Positions 1-12,432 of a stretch of 64,000 nt of DNA are shown here, piece after piece (within the stretch, counting starts at the first letter, position 1; each line of letters starts with the position of its first letter). The stretch is from Cavia porcellus (lineage: Eukaryota; Chordata; Mammalia; Rodentia; Caviidae). Both the position numbers and the translations under genes were made by a program. Location of the stretch: the NCBI RefSeq assembly GCF_034190915.1, contig NW_026947506.1:15995501-16059500 (forward strand), in the 5' to 3' direction. Under the pieces are notes generated by a model, which had not been told where the DNA came from, made no database searches, and saw only the letters and a program-made list of their open reading frames with translations.

Positions 1-888
1 ATCACAATGGGAGGCACCTGGAGCCAGAGGCATCTGGCCACCAGAGCAGGCAGCTGGATTAGAGCGGGCTGACCACTGTGGAAGGCACTTGAGTGTGATT
101 CATTCTGTGAAGCCTGAAATATTGAATGTTCCTGCTTCTCTTTCTCCTCCTTTTTCCTGTTTACATTCTGCCAATTTCTGCTGCTATTATCCTACGGCTA
201 CAATTGACATTGTAATATTATTTTGTATGAGGTGTATATTAGGTAATTCATTTCTATATTTATTTCTGTTTTGCCCCAGCAACACAGACTATTTTTGGCC
301 AGTTTAACTGTAACATCAGCCTTTGTGGTGGGATAGAGGAAAAAGAGCAGTTTGCCAGCATTCATTTGTAGTTCCAGAATCCTAGCTTACCAAGTGTTTC
401 TGCAGACATGTATTACATGGAAAGTTGTTCAAAACTTCTTGCAAGACTGACATGTACTTCCACAGAAGGAAGAGCCTTCCCCGTGTACCAGATAAAGTCA
501 GTTATTCAATTTTCTGGTTATGGTAAATTTTCCTCCACCTTTTAATTGAAAATTGGAGTAAATGTGGTGGAATTTTATTAGCTTAACTACACTCAGGTTT
601 CTATTAGTTACTGTAAATGCAGTGGTGCACTTTTTAAAAGAAGCTGTACACATGAAAACTTAGTAGACCTTATTAAGGATTATGTGTATTGTCCTTTACC
701 ATAAGAAAGTATTTTTGGAGTTGGAAATACCAAAACTTAGAGAACTGAAGTACAGCTAGTTGATCAAATTTTAAAGAGTATTTGGAACATGTGTCTATCT
801 GAGGGCAGAAAATATATAATGTGAGTATTGAACTGATATGGAAGTTAAAGCTTATGTTAGTTTTCAATATTAAAACAATTGAAAAATA

Positions 889-960
889 GGACTGGTATTT
901 AGTTCAGTGGTGTACATGCTTACATGGCAAGTTTGAGGTTGTGAGTATGATCCAAGGTAT
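889..960 (+). repeat. ID-like SINE, diverged
   Basis: The segment reads as a degenerate tRNA-derived ID element. GACTGGTATTTAGTTCAGTGG matches the A-box-bearing start (GGCTGGGGATTTAGCTCAGTGG), and CTTACATGGCAAGTTTGAGG matches the middle (CTTGCCTAGCAAGCGCAAGG). It is heavily mutated and lies inside the LTR-like repeat. Confidence 0.5.
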
Positions 961-1011
961 ATATCCACAAATATATCAGGTCTGCCCTCAAGAATAAAAC
1001 TCATAATTTTC

Positions 1012-1137
1012 ATACCAGCATTAATATAGCAGAGCACTTAGAGTATGCTTAGAACCCTATTAGAGATTAATGCACTAGTGGTTGTCTGTGTGAATGAGCC
1101 TGTGTTATGTTTTGAATCTGGAGGCCCACAGAAACTC
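1012..1137. repeat. 125-bp direct repeat, first copy
   Basis: The block from ATACCAGCATTAATATAGCA to GGCCCACAGAAACTC recurs at 2003-2127 with a one-base indel and one substitution that I can see. Such similarity between copies about 990 bp apart, in otherwise old sequence, indicates a recent local duplication or conversion. Confidence 0.85.
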
Positions 1138-2002
1138 CTGCAATCACAGAAGTGTGCTTCTATAATTTGTGAATGACTCAAGGTCCGTTGATGTAGTTGT
1201 AGGTGTGAGTACTACACCCAAGTGTGTGTGGCCTACTTATAATATGAGGAACCAAAAGAATCTCTCTGTGATCCTGTCCTTTTGCTATTGTTGCTAGTGC
1301 TGTTTTCTGCTGCTGAGATCTGATGCCATCTAGCATGTTCTACTTTAATTTGCAGAATTCTGATTATAGACTTAAAACTCCGAAGACAGTAAGATAGATA
1401 AATTTTTCCATCCCTAATTTACAGGATCATGTATTTTGTGTCAGAATTGAGAGAAAAGTAACCAACAGAGAATTTTGACCAGAGGAATGGGGCCTTTGTT
1501 GTGACTGTACCTGACCATGTGGTTCAACATTCTTTGGGAATGGCTTCTGGGAAGATTTTGGAAAGATTTGGCGATGTCTTCTGAATGAGTAAAGCTGGAT
1601 CACCTTATGTTACTTTACATAGGAGATTCTGTGCAGAATACAGAAGACTGAAATATTGATAGAAATCCTGACGTTAAAGACCAGGTTCAGGAGCTTTTAC
1701 CACAACTGAGTGTTCATAGGATTCAGACTACTCAATTCCTTCTACTCTTAGTTGGAATTTTGAATTTGCAAAGCTTGCACAGTTTTGTCAATTTGTCATT
1801 CTTGCATTTGCCTTTGGAGGAGGTCTCCAGTGCAAACTAATTGTTTTGCAGCAAGCCATATCATCAGGGATGCAATAGAGGGAGACCTGAGGACCAACTC
1901 ACTGTTTTCCAGATGGCACATTTGAGATGTACTGGAAGTTTTTATTACATTTATTTCTTTTGTATTTGTCTTATTATTTTATATTCTTGTACTACAGAAA
2001 AT

Positions 2003-2127
2003 ATACCAGCATTAATATAGCAGAGCACTTAGAGTATGCTTAGAACCCTATTAGAGATTAATGCACTAGTGTTGTCTGTGTGAATGAGCCTGTATTATGT
2101 TTTGAATCTGGAGGCCCACAGAAACTC
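2003..2127. repeat. 125-bp direct repeat, second copy
   Basis: This is the second copy of the block at 1012-1137, in the same orientation. It differs by loss of one G in the GTGGTTGTC stretch and by GTATTA in place of GTGTTA. Confidence 0.85.
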
Positions 2128-2199
2128 AAATATACTCAGGTATATTTTTCAAATTCATCATAGAGAATGTGCACCAGAGCATAAGATATCAAAATTATG

Positions 2200-3135
2200 C
2201 TTTATGCCCATGTTCCTCTCATCTCCCTTCATTTAATCGTCCCCACACCATTTACAATAATTTCCATTTTATAACTCAATTGTTGCTTCATTTCCCTTCC
2301 TTCTCCTCCTCTCTTCTTCCCTTCCCCATTTCAAAGAATTCTTCTTAATTCTCAGCATTTATCATCCATTGCATTCCTTTATTACCCTTTGCATGCATCC
2401 AACAAAGGAAAAAGTATATTTAATCTCTGATGACCCAATTCTGTTAGCTGGGTTTATTTGTACTTAAAAAGAAAGAAAGAAGAAAAGAAAAGAAAAAAAA
2501 TATAATAATAAGTAATTCCAAAAGTAATAACACCAAATAATAGTTGACATATTGCATACTGGCTTATTAGAAGTAGTTGTTCAAGTTGCAGAATCAAAGC
2601 ATAAAATGTGGATAAACACCCAAACATTCACAATGCAGACCATCTGTTCAATGTTCCACCAAAAATTTAGTAACATTGTCATCTATCTTACACACATATA
2701 CAGTTATATCCTTTATAGCACTTTCCTTCCCTTAATTAATATTACTCTTTTTATTATCTATTTTGGATGTATTACTATTTCAGCTTTTTTTTACACTAGA
2801 AAAATACTGAGATATTTACTAATGTGTGTCTTGTTTATTTCATTTCTAAGGATAGTCTCAAGTTGCATCCATTACCTAAGAATTCCTCAAGATCACACTT
2901 TTTATAGCTGAGTAGTATTCCACTGCTTAAAATACCTCAAATTTTTGAACTACTCTGTTGTTGATGAGAATTTTGGTTGTTTGCAAGATGAAGCTATTAT
3001 AAATAATGCTCCTATAACTATGGGTGCAAATATATACTGGTGTCACTTAGCTTTTGATCCCCATGTCATCTATTTTTCTACAAATGAGTCAAGATTATCA
3101 GCCTTGCTGCCAGAGTACTATTCTGTGGTATAAAT
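2200..3135 (-). repeat. L1-like LINE fragment, antisense to the + strand
   Basis: The stretch around 2900-3040 (TAGCTGAGTAGTATTCCACTG, then GTTGTTGATGAGAATTTTGG and CTATTATAAATAATGCTCC) is the reverse complement of the well-known segment near the C-terminal end of L1 ORF2, which on the sense strand encodes the region around MEYYAAIK. The frame is broken. The AT-rich sequence from about 2200 is probably the older 3' part of the same insertion; its edge is uncertain. Confidence 0.5.
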
Positions 3136-3289
3136 ATTCTTTGCATTTTCTTCACTGAATGCTTATTTCTTCATTTCCATTCATATGGAAACCCTTCAAT
3201 GACTCCTAATATTTCAATCATATTAAAATCTGAGAGGTCTTTATTAATTTTCTTGTTTTAAAATTTTATTATAAGGAGATTAAGACAAC

Positions 3290-4460
3290 AGGGGACAGAA
3301 CAAAGTAGATCAGAACAGAACAATGTAAGTCACACAGGGTTTATTGTTCAATAGAGTTTGTATTCTGCACCTACAGCCAAGGAAAATGTGAGAATAACAG
3401 GCAAAACTACACAAGCTTTGCTTATTCAGGTCAAAGCACAAGGAATTGCATAGTCAGATCCTTTTAATACTCAGTTCCAGTGATCAAACCTGAACTGGGC
3501 TTGAATGTCAGGATTTCTATCGAAATTCAGGTCTTCTGTGTTCTGAACTGAATTTCATGGGAAAAACGGTATAATTTGATGTAGTGTTAGGCATTAGGGG
3601 ACATCTCCAAACAATTCCAAAATCTTACCACAAGACATCCTCAAAGGCTCTTGAAATACTTGAAAGGTAGTCAAAGCAAGGACCACATTTCTCTGGTGCC
3701 AAATTCTCTGTTGGTTACTATTGTCTTATTGATGAAACAAAATATTTGACCTTTAAATTAATTCAGTGTACCATCTTTGGTGTCTTCAGTCTATAAAACA
3801 CAGTCTGCAAGTCGAGTGACATATGGCATATGGCATCAGATCTCAGCAGCAGAGAGCAGCTCAATCAACAGCAGCAAAAGGAGAGGATCACATAGAGAAG
3901 ACTCTTTCACATATATTTTATGTAGGCCGAATATACACTTAAGTGCAGCACTCACACCCAAACACCCGGCAGTTTGGACCATGAGTCTATAAGACACACA
4001 AGAAGCCCACCTCCATTATTGTAATAGAAGCTTGAACAGGTTTCCATGTAATGCCTTTCTGCAGAGATGCTTGGTAAGCCAGGCTTCTGGAATGATAGAT
4101 GAAGGTTGAGAGACTGATGCTTCTGCCTTTAACGCACCTATGGGGCTGCTGTCACATTCAGTTGTCCTGGTTCCTTTGGCAAAGATATACATAAACAAAT
4201 AAAAAAGAATTACATAGCATACGGCTCATAAAAAGTAGCATTCTCTATCTATTGAAATCACAGGATGAGAGGAGCAGGCACTGGCAGAATGTAGACAGTA
4301 TAAAGGAGGAGAAAGAGGAGCAGGAACCTCAATGATTCAGGCTTAATATACTTTAGGAATCACACTCAGGTGCCCTTCATAGTGATAAGACAGCTCTATT
4401 TCAACTGCCTGCTCTGGTGGCCAGATCCCTCTGGCTGAAGGTGCCTCCCACTACGGGGAG
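3290..4460 (-). repeat. LTR-like dispersed repeat, copy B, inverted
   Basis: This is the reverse-complement partner of the segment at 1-1860, collinear over about 1.1 kb but lacking the ID-like insertion and some other sequence. Read on the minus strand it starts at GGGAGGCACCTTCAGCCAGAGG and ends beside GAACAATAAACCCTGTGTG, an AATAAA-containing end. Its LTR/MaLR identity is a guess from the overall look. No coding capacity was seen. Confidence 0.5.
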
Positions 4461-6769
4461 TCCCATCTAACTCCACTGACATCCCACACCATATCAATTT
4501 AGATGATTCACTGTTCCAGTTAATTTACACATTGGTAATCAAGACATCTGTGATTATAGTAGAATGATGGAAAGGGAGTGGGTCTCTCTCAGCTTCTCTG
4601 TTTCTATCTGTACTGCCACCACAAACAACACCTTGGCCCACTAGAAACATTGTTATTTTGTTTGTTTAGTCATCTAAGTGTTGAAAAATTTGACAGGGTT
4701 CTTTGCAATGTAGCTCAAGGATAGTAGCAAGGCATCTTTGCATAACACACACAGGTTTGATGAGGTGACTTCAGGCTTACCAAGTGCAGTTAGTGGCTTG
4801 TTTCCTTAAAAGGACTGCAAATTGATTAGAAATGCTTGTTGTTCTTCTGCCATCAACTCATTTTTATAGCATGAGAAATGAAACAGTTGGTAGCTTCACT
4901 ACAATATTTGCTATTGTTTAAAACACAGAAATCTATGTGATGGGGCTTGGGACATTCAGAGATAATTCTTTCCAGGGGTTCAAACATATTTTCTGCAAGA
5001 AGATTCTGAAAAGTTGACACTACCCTAGGGAACTGATCAACCATCCCCAATCCCACTATCAAATTATCAACAGCTGACCTCCCTTTCTTGCCAGAGTGCC
5101 AAACTAGACCCCAAATCACAATGATCCTGCTATAGCCACCTAAACTTCAGACCTTGCCTGGCTTCCCTTTACCTTTGCAATTAAAACCATTTCTTTATAT
5201 TTGTGCTTTAATTTTAATTTCTGCCTCTACAAAATCACTTGACACTAGGCCACTGTGACACATACTTACACTCTAGGAATCTCGGAATTGTGGCACTGCT
5301 TCTGCACAATCATAGACTCTAACCCACTCTGCTCCAATTCTTTCACCAAGAGGGATTTTCAATTTATCAGTTGTTTTTTTTTTTTTTTTGCTGGTTAATT
5401 AGAGATAGAGATAAAATCCTGTAATTTTACTATGCAGATTTATTTTTAGAAAACAGCAATAATTTATATTTCCAAGAAGAAAACAATTAACATTTGGATG
5501 TTCTGCTTTGTAGGAAGAGGTGCTAAGCAGAAAATACTGAGATGGCTCCTCCACAGGCAGCTAGGTTGCTATAAGCAGCTGAAGAAATTTGATATTTTTA
5601 AAAAGCATTTATTAGGAAATATGTATTTTTTTTCTCTATGGACTTCCTTTGCATTTTCTTGTTTTAAAGAAAAAGTGGGAAGTGAATGTAGGAGAAATCA
5701 ACTTATTGAAATGCTTCAAAAACTTTTCTGACAATATTTAAGGACCATAGATCTTGTGAAGACAAACGAATGAAATGATTTTTTAGCATTCATCACTGTT
5801 AACTTGTATGTGGAGCCCCTGAGAGAGTGAGATTTGTGTGAGTGAGTTGGCAAGGTTGGAGAACACACATGTGTGCATAACCAACAAGAACAGGAAACTT
5901 AGGGAATTATAGAGCAACAGAGCCAGTGGAAGAGCCTCCTGCCTCTTCAGTATTTATATTAATTTCTATCTCACATTTGCATTATCATAGAGTGCCATTA
6001 AAGTGAATGTGAAATTCACGGTTACACAATTTTATCTCATTATGCACCTGTTGAAGACAAGTGGGTTTCTACTCTCATGTGTCCTTAAATGCCTGTGAAA
6101 CTGAAATGTTTAGACTGGTTCCAAAACAACACCAACAGTGATTTCTGGTAAAGGTAAAATTCTCAAGACAATCCCTTACAAGTTAGAACTCCTACTTTCT
6201 CTTTTATCCTCCATTCCTCACTTTTAAGATAGGAAAAGATTATATACTCTGTTCTTACAAGCAGTAACTGTTAGCAGTTACTGGACTAGGACTCTCTTGA
6301 ATCTTGTACAATGAGGAGGCATATTTACTGTCACCTTTGTATTAGCATAGTTGGAGGGAATAAATTTGCACCCCTGAACATGAATTCTTGTGTAACACAC
6401 AAATTGATTCTATTATTGTTTATTTCTTTTCCTTTTTCTTAAAATGTAACACTTTCCCCTCCCTTTGCTCCAGGATCCTGATGATTGGTCTGCTTCTTCA
6501 GAGGCAGTCAGTTCCATTCAATGTCACTGCTGGGAAGTGTAGACTAGTGCCTAGAATGGATGCCAGTGCCCCTCATTCACTGCCAAGTGAGGAAAGAGAT
6601 GCATCACAGGCAATTCCTATGGTCCAAATATCCACGTCCTGGGTATTTTTCTTCTCACATTCCCTAAGTTTCTTAGTGCCAATATAAATCTGTGGTGTCC
6701 AGCCCATGGGTGTGCCATGAGTCACCTGGCCTACCTCTAATTTTTCCAGACCTTGAACTCACCAATGTA
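4461..6769. other. no recognisable gene
   Basis: I read this stretch on both strands and found no protein family, RNA gene or clear mobile element. It contains a poly-T run near 5371-5388 and only short open frames without recognisable domains or codon bias. Old, unrecognised repeat debris is likely. Confidence 0.5.
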
Positions 6770-7672
6770 GAAGGAAGAAGAGAAGTCACACAACTGAATA
6801 AAGCAAGATTAAATTTTATTCACAGAAAAAAAATGGAGAAAGAGGCCATGGTCATACCTTCTAAGGGCAGCGCTACTGCACAGGACTGTCTCTTTTGATG
6901 CTGAATGCTTTGATTTTACTTTGGGATCAACATTCCAACAATCAGGATGCACTATATTATCAAAGCCAGGTTTCAGGTTGACTGTAAGTTGCATTCTAAG
7001 AACTTTTCAAAAGTTACTCATTGAAATTCTAAATTCCTATCTCCTTGTTATTAAAACTGAAAAGTGGTGCCATCTATCCTTAGGAATAAACATAATTCAG
7101 TGTTTCCTCGTAGAAGTGTGAAAGCTCGAAAGATTGTCCTCTCTAGCAAAGGTTCAGTGGTAAGCACTGTGACCACACTTTTGGGAAGAAAATGTACAGG
7201 AGGGATCTTAGCACAGCCTTACATGCTTCTATAGGGGTCCCAGTAAAGCACACTGTATCAAAGCCAGAGACTGGTAGGCTTCAGCCACCATGTAACTGTG
7301 TGACACCACTACAGACTTACACTGGTCAGTCTCCAGGATGTCAAATATATGTGAGTTGATGAAATCCACTGCACAAACTTGGAACTGTTAGGCGCTGTGG
7401 AGGTTAAGTGAGGATTGCCATGACATTCTTCACAGAGAAGTTGCCTCAGAGGTGTTTCCCACACAGGAGCTATAGGTGCTGCAGGCCATACCTGTCTGAA
7501 GCTGCCAGCAGATCAGGTGCCATCCTGCTGATTTTTTGTGCCTTTCCAGTATACATGAAGAACATTATTTTCTTCAAAACTTCAGGCTCCACATCTCTGA
7601 TTTCAACTCCATTGTTTTTGCTCTCCTGCCTTTCATGTTCAAACATAGCCCTGAAATCTCCAGTTTTCTACC
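6770..7672 (-). pseudogene. SPOP-like BTB pseudogene, 5'-truncated, minus strand
   Basis: The reverse complement matches the BTB-to-C-terminus part and 3'UTR of the array genes. It starts at about SPOP residue 220 and reads [19 protein letters not shown], then [26 protein letters not shown], and later [16 protein letters not shown]. The MATH half is absent. The frame is dead: an in-frame TAG follows GLQHL (minus strand 7472-7470), a TGA comes soon after, and the [10 protein letters not shown] region has a TAA and a frameshift. The 3'UTR resemblance continues to an AATAAA on the minus strand at 6820-6815, followed by a T/G-rich stretch like that of the array genes. It keeps RQE where SPOP has MEE and the array genes have KQG, so it branched off before the array was homogenised. 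It is the only SPOP-like copy here on the minus strand. Confidence 0.85.
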
Positions 7673-7733
7673 ATACTCAGAAATGTTATATACCCTCATG
7701 ATTCAGTTCTGATTTCCAACTGAATGATTTTTT

Positions 7734-8024
7734 GTAATTGAGATAACAAGATGACAGTTTCAGTAATAGGATGAATTAGAAGTGCAAAACGGAAAGTAAA
7801 GAGGAACAGAATCTTTAAAGATTCAGGGTTATAGTACCTAAGAATTCAGAGCCAGATGTCTTTCACAGAGGTGTGTTAAGGCTAATCCATGTGCCTGCTG
7901 TGGAGGTCAGATACATTTGGCTCCAGTTGCTTCCCATTTTGGTTAGAATCCTCTAAGTCTCTTCCATGTTTTACACTTGTAATTCATCCTATTACTGAAA
8001 CTGTCATCTTGTAATCTCAATAAA
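7734..8024. repeat. imperfect palindrome at the left edge of the array
   Basis: The left arm (7734-7792) and right arm (7967-8024) are near-perfect reverse complements, sharing AATTCATCCTATTACTGAAA and the following CTGTCATCTTGT. About 170 bp separates them. The whole left side (7734-7948) is an inverted, diverged copy of the segment seen in direct orientation at 16541-16760 in unit 2. The later units lack the TTACTGAAAC stretch shared by both arms here. This marks an inversion-type junction where the tandem array begins. Confidence 0.75.
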
Positions 8025-10187
8025 CAGCAAATTACTACTTATCACAAGGTATATGCCAAGCAATACTCTTGTATCTGTACACAAGAATGTGGAAAATTTT
8101 TTGCCAATTCAGTTCTAACACAGCTCTAGGGCTGGATAACAAGCAAAAGCAGCATTTTCCCACCTTTCATCAGCCTGGTTTAAAAGGCATTGCTGCAGAA
8201 AGAGTATTCTAGGAAAAAGGTTGAAATTTTTCCTACAAGGCTGATGACTTTTTCCATGCAAAAAGGAACTCCAAAAGTATATCAAATGAAAAATCTTATC
8301 AATATTCTAAGAAGGGTACATTTGGAAAAATTTTACCCTATTCAAATTGGACTTAAAGAGCTTGCATTTCATTAGCTTAAATACACTTTGTGTGTGTGTG
8401 TTTATCTCTAATTGTGTTATGCTCATATTTATAAAAGAAGCTATAGACAAGAGAAATTATAGCAAATTACCCATGATTTCTATTTTGCCATCATTTTTTT
8501 ACAAGAAAGTATTTTTAATATAGAAATATCAATATCTAAAAAGCAGAATGACAACTACTGCACATATTTTACATACTATTCAGCAAATAAAATTAGCTAA
8601 GAGAGTGCAGAAAAAATGATTTTTTGGGTATTGTACTGACATGTGCATTGAACTAATATGGGTTATGCGAGTTATTGCACAATCAGTAAATCATCAACAC
8701 AAGTGAGGGGAGATGTCTGGACCTGGGGACACTTGGTCATGTTAACAGTGGCAGTTGGTGACCACAGTTATTTTGCTGAGCAACTCAGCAGTGGAGGTAA
8801 GCAGAAGACATAGAGGTCTTTACTGTCTGGCACAGAGTGGAGAAGGGTTTCATCATTTAGCTGAGGTAAAGATTGGCAGGAGACCTTTGGAAGTCAAGTC
8901 AGATACCTGAACCAGAACAGCTGCTGGCTTCCTTTAGAAGACCCTAGTTGGGTGCAGACACATGGAAATTGATTGGAATGAGTTTATTCCAATGAGTCTC
9001 GTCTTGAGGCAGGCTGGCTAATGCTGTCTACTACTCCATCATAAGGCAGGGCCTGGTTTGAAGGGAAAGAAAGGCAGAACTCAGGACACTATCCATAGGG
9101 TATATAATAATGCATCCAGAGAGAATATGGAAGAGAACAATTTTTTTTCATTCATTTTTCTTTTTGGTTTGGTATTTTCTTGTTTTATTCATATGCTTTT
9201 TATTTCTCCTTTATTTTGTTCTTAATTTCTGAGGGTGATTGTGATTCCTTACTTCCCTGTGGGTATGCTTTTGTTTGGATTTCAATTTTTCTCTTTCAAA
9301 TCTCATTTAGTCTTCTGCATTAGTTTCCCCCAGTAGATGGGATCCATCTACCATCTCCATTTTATTGTAATCTCTTTCCCTTTGGCCATTATTCTTGCTC
9401 CAAAATATATTTTGAATCTTAACACTTGAGGACAGATTGGACATATCATGAATTCATATATTGTTTATGATTGTTTGCATTCTGTTTTATGTTCAGGAAA
9501 TCAGATCATACTGTTAGGAAACTAGCAAGTATCACTCCAGGAATTCAATTGAAAGAGAAAAGACATGAGAACACACAAATCAGACTAATCCTCTGGCACC
9601 CAGGCCAATAAAGCAAACCTGGGGGGAAATGAGGTTGCAAAATTTGAAAACCCAATGGTAGGTTACTTCAATGTGGCAACAAGGCAATTGAATGAGGCTG
9701 TGGAATATATTAAATCAGAAGTAATCTCTCAAGTAACCACAACTAACTACAGAGATTACCAAAATACACAACATTCTTAGTGATGTTAGTTCAGACAGCC
9801 AAAAAAAACAGGCGAGCTTACAAGAACTGTTGAAGCACAACCTAAGAAATAAATGAACCCATTAAATAGATTCAAGCAGATATGCAAGAGAAAAAAAATT
9901 CCATTTTAAAAATTCAGAGCACTTTAGGCCAGTTTGAGGAAAGGACTTCACATACTGAGTACAGGCTGGCACTTAGTGACAAGGAGAGAAAACAAATGAC
10001 ATTAAAAGCACTTTTTAGACATCATGGCAGAAAGCTTTCCTGGTACAGAAGAGGAATTTAATCTACCAATCACTGAGGCAATTATTTCTCCAGTTAGCAG
10101 TGATTAAAAGAATTCTACCTGCCCATGTGTAATAGACAAGTTTGCAGACAATCAAATAAAAATAGAGTATTAAAATCTGTTAGGGAT

Positions 10188-10283
10188 GGGCTGGGGGTTT
10201 CTCTCAGTAGCATAAACAACTTCCTGGCAAGCAGTAGTCCTGAGTTCTATTCCTGGTAACAATAAAAATGAAAAAGCCAAAAA
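10188..10283 (+). repeat. ID-like SINE (unit 1)
   Basis: GGGCTGGGGGTTTCTCTCAG, then CTTCCTGGCAAGCAGTAGTCC and an A-rich tail, match a degraded tRNA-derived ID element. Every unit has it at the same place. Confidence 0.6.
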
Positions 10284-10471
10284 AATATCTGTTAGGGATT
10301 AGGACTGTTGTGATCCTCCGAATAAGGTCCCCAAGTTCGTGAGGGTATGTAAACTTCTGAGTCTGATGGAAAACTGGAGCACACTCAAAGTATGTAAAAC
10401 AGAAAAAAGAGAACCTTTGGAAGAAAGCCAGTGATATCTATCCCTGAAGTGGTAGCCCTTCTTCCTGTCTA

Positions 10472-10569
10472 CCTTCCTTTCTTCCTTTCTTCCTTCCTTC
10501 CTTCCTTCCTTCCTTCCTTCCTTCCTTCCTTCCGTCCTTGCTTCCTTCTTTCCTTCCTTGCTTCCTTCC
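10472..10569. repeat. (CTTC)n microsatellite (unit 1)
   Basis: This is a tetranucleotide CTTC tract with a few interruptions. Its length differs from unit to unit. Apparent lysine/glycine/arginine-rich open frames across it are artefacts. Confidence 0.95.
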
Positions 10570-10604
10570 ATCCCTCATTCCCTCTGTCCTTTCATTCTTT
10601 TGGT

Positions 10605-10720
10605 TTTTAATTCAAGTTAGTATTTAATCCCACATGTCCTTGAAACTGCAATGATATTCCTGCCTCAGCTTTGTGAGTGCTGGGATTAATTATGTGTTCA
10701 CCCACACCCTGCAAATCAGC
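10605..10720 (-). repeat. B1-like SINE, minus strand (unit 1)
   Basis: CCTTGAAACTGCAATGATATTCCTGCCTCAGCTTTG..AGTGCTGGGATTAATTATGTG matches the reverse complement of a 7SL-derived B1/B4-type SINE (GAACTC..CCTGCCTCAGCCTCCCAAGTGCTGGGATTA). It is old and diverged. Confidence 0.65.
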
Positions 10721-12021
10721 ATTGTTATTTTGTGTCAAAGGAGATAAAATTAAACACAACAAAACAGAGCATAATTGGACATAAGAACTCAATGTAAGAC
10801 ATATAAATTTCAAAACTAGATAATCTGAGTTCTTCCCTATCTATCATGTTGTCTCTTGATTTCTTCCAAATAGTTGTCCATGTCTTGCCATGCAGAGAAT
10901 TCATACTGAGCCACCTAGTATAAAATTATCCAAACAGTCTGAGAAAGGAGTTTTAGGTCTTTAAAATCAGACACAAAGGAAGTCACTAATGGCTGTGCTA
11001 GAATCTCTTGTTTGCTTCAAAATGCCTGTGCATACTTTCATGTATGTGGAAACTCAGTTAAACACAACAAGCTTTTAAAAAAAAAAAAAGACCGTATTAT
11101 ATAGAACAAACCAAAACATGGATAAAAGTATTGGGATTCAAAGAGATGATAGAAGGAAATCCCCTCCTTACTACATTGCCTAGGGTCAACCTCTCAAGGG
11201 AGGTCCAGATTACTTCCTAGGACTTGCTAATGGGAGAGGGGGAGAAGATGTGATGTTTGTTTCTCAGCCTGCAGGCTGGCAGACTCACAGCTGCTCATGG
11301 TGGGGAGAGGGTTTGCCTGGACTCCTGGCACTCCCAGCATGACCCATGTCCCAGGAAATGCCAGTAGAACTCAGTAATATTACTATTTCCAAACATTGGG
11401 TCCAAGGAGTGAACTAGGTTAGTAGGAGATCTAAGAGCTCTGAGCAAGTAGCATTTACAGTTGTCCCACACTAGACTTTAGGATTAGAGACATTCTGCCA
11501 ATCTTCACTGTTTGTACCTGTCCCAAATCCATGTCCCTTGCTCCCGACACTGTATCAGATTACCCAGAAGAACCACCTCTTCACTCCCAGCACACCTATT
11601 TCTCATGGAGCCTTGAATCTGCTCCCTTCACATTACTTCCCTGCAACTGGCTTTCACCCACATGTGATCCCAAGGGAAAAGGTGCCTTATTGACCGATCT
11701 GTCCTGCTTTGCTCCTTACCACCAGAAAGGAATACACACAGAGGGCCTACTGAGAACAGTGGCATGCTGGAGTTACTATCCTCCACCCTAGCCTCTCATC
11801 TTCTGGAAATGGCAGGAAGACGATAGACCAGAGAACTCCCCCATATGAATGAGACAAAAGAAATTCTGGGCTAGTAAAACAGATGGTTTTCATAAACATA
11901 TAGAAAAGACAGGTAGGATGAAAATTGACTGACTCTCACATTTTGAGTGAGACATACCTAGGGCAATTGGATTAGAATAGGGTGGGAAGAACCACCATAG
12001 GGTGGATCCTGTCCTAAGAGT

Positions 12022-12029
12022 TATAAAAG
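12022..12029 (+). promoter_or_regulatory. TATA box of SPOP-like copy 1
   Basis: TATAAAAG lies exactly 411 bp before the first ATG, as in all six copies checked. Flanking sequence from about 11990 is almost identical between units. A transcript would start near 12050. Whether an intron lies in the 5'UTR cannot be decided from the sequence. Confidence 0.45.
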
Positions 12030-12432
12030 GGACACCAAGAAGGAAGAATCCTTTCTGTTTCCATGATGAGGTGGTTCCCTGCTTGAAACTTGGAATTCAT
12101 ATCCTTGCTTCCAGCCCAGATGAATTAGCCTCCTGAAAGGAACTCAGACGGGACTCAACAAGGCTTCGTATTTTAGGGTCTGTGCATTTTGGTGAGCTAT
12201 TTCTTTGAGTGATCAAGAAACATATCAGAATTGACTTATATACTAGGAAATCTCAGTCAGTTTATTTCTAAATACGTATTTCTTTTAATCTATAAACTAG
12301 GCTCTCTACTTGTGATTGCCATACTGCCCTGCCTGTCTTGGAACTGCTGACTGCAGTGAAATTTGTGCCATCTGGTGAAGAAGAAATTTGATTCCTGTGA
12401 CTTGACAAGCTTGCTGCACTTTCACTCTGCTG

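Larger units (their letters stand above)
1..1860 (+). repeat. LTR-like dispersed repeat, copy A, interrupted
   Basis: This segment is homologous, in reverse complement, to 3290-4460. Matching landmarks are the GGAGGCACC..GGCCACCAGAGCAGGCAG block near 10-55 (4395-4450 on the other copy), TTTGCTATTGTTG..CTGCTGCTGAGATCTGATGCC near 1280-1328 (3826-3880), AGTAACCAACAGAGAATTTTG near 1458 (about 3710), and ATAGAAATCCTGACGTT near 1660 (about 3515). Copy A is longer because it holds extra sequence, including an ID-like SINE. The beginning resembles ERVL-MaLR (MT-type) LTR sequence, but I cannot confirm the family by eye. No intact coding frame is present. Confidence 0.5.
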
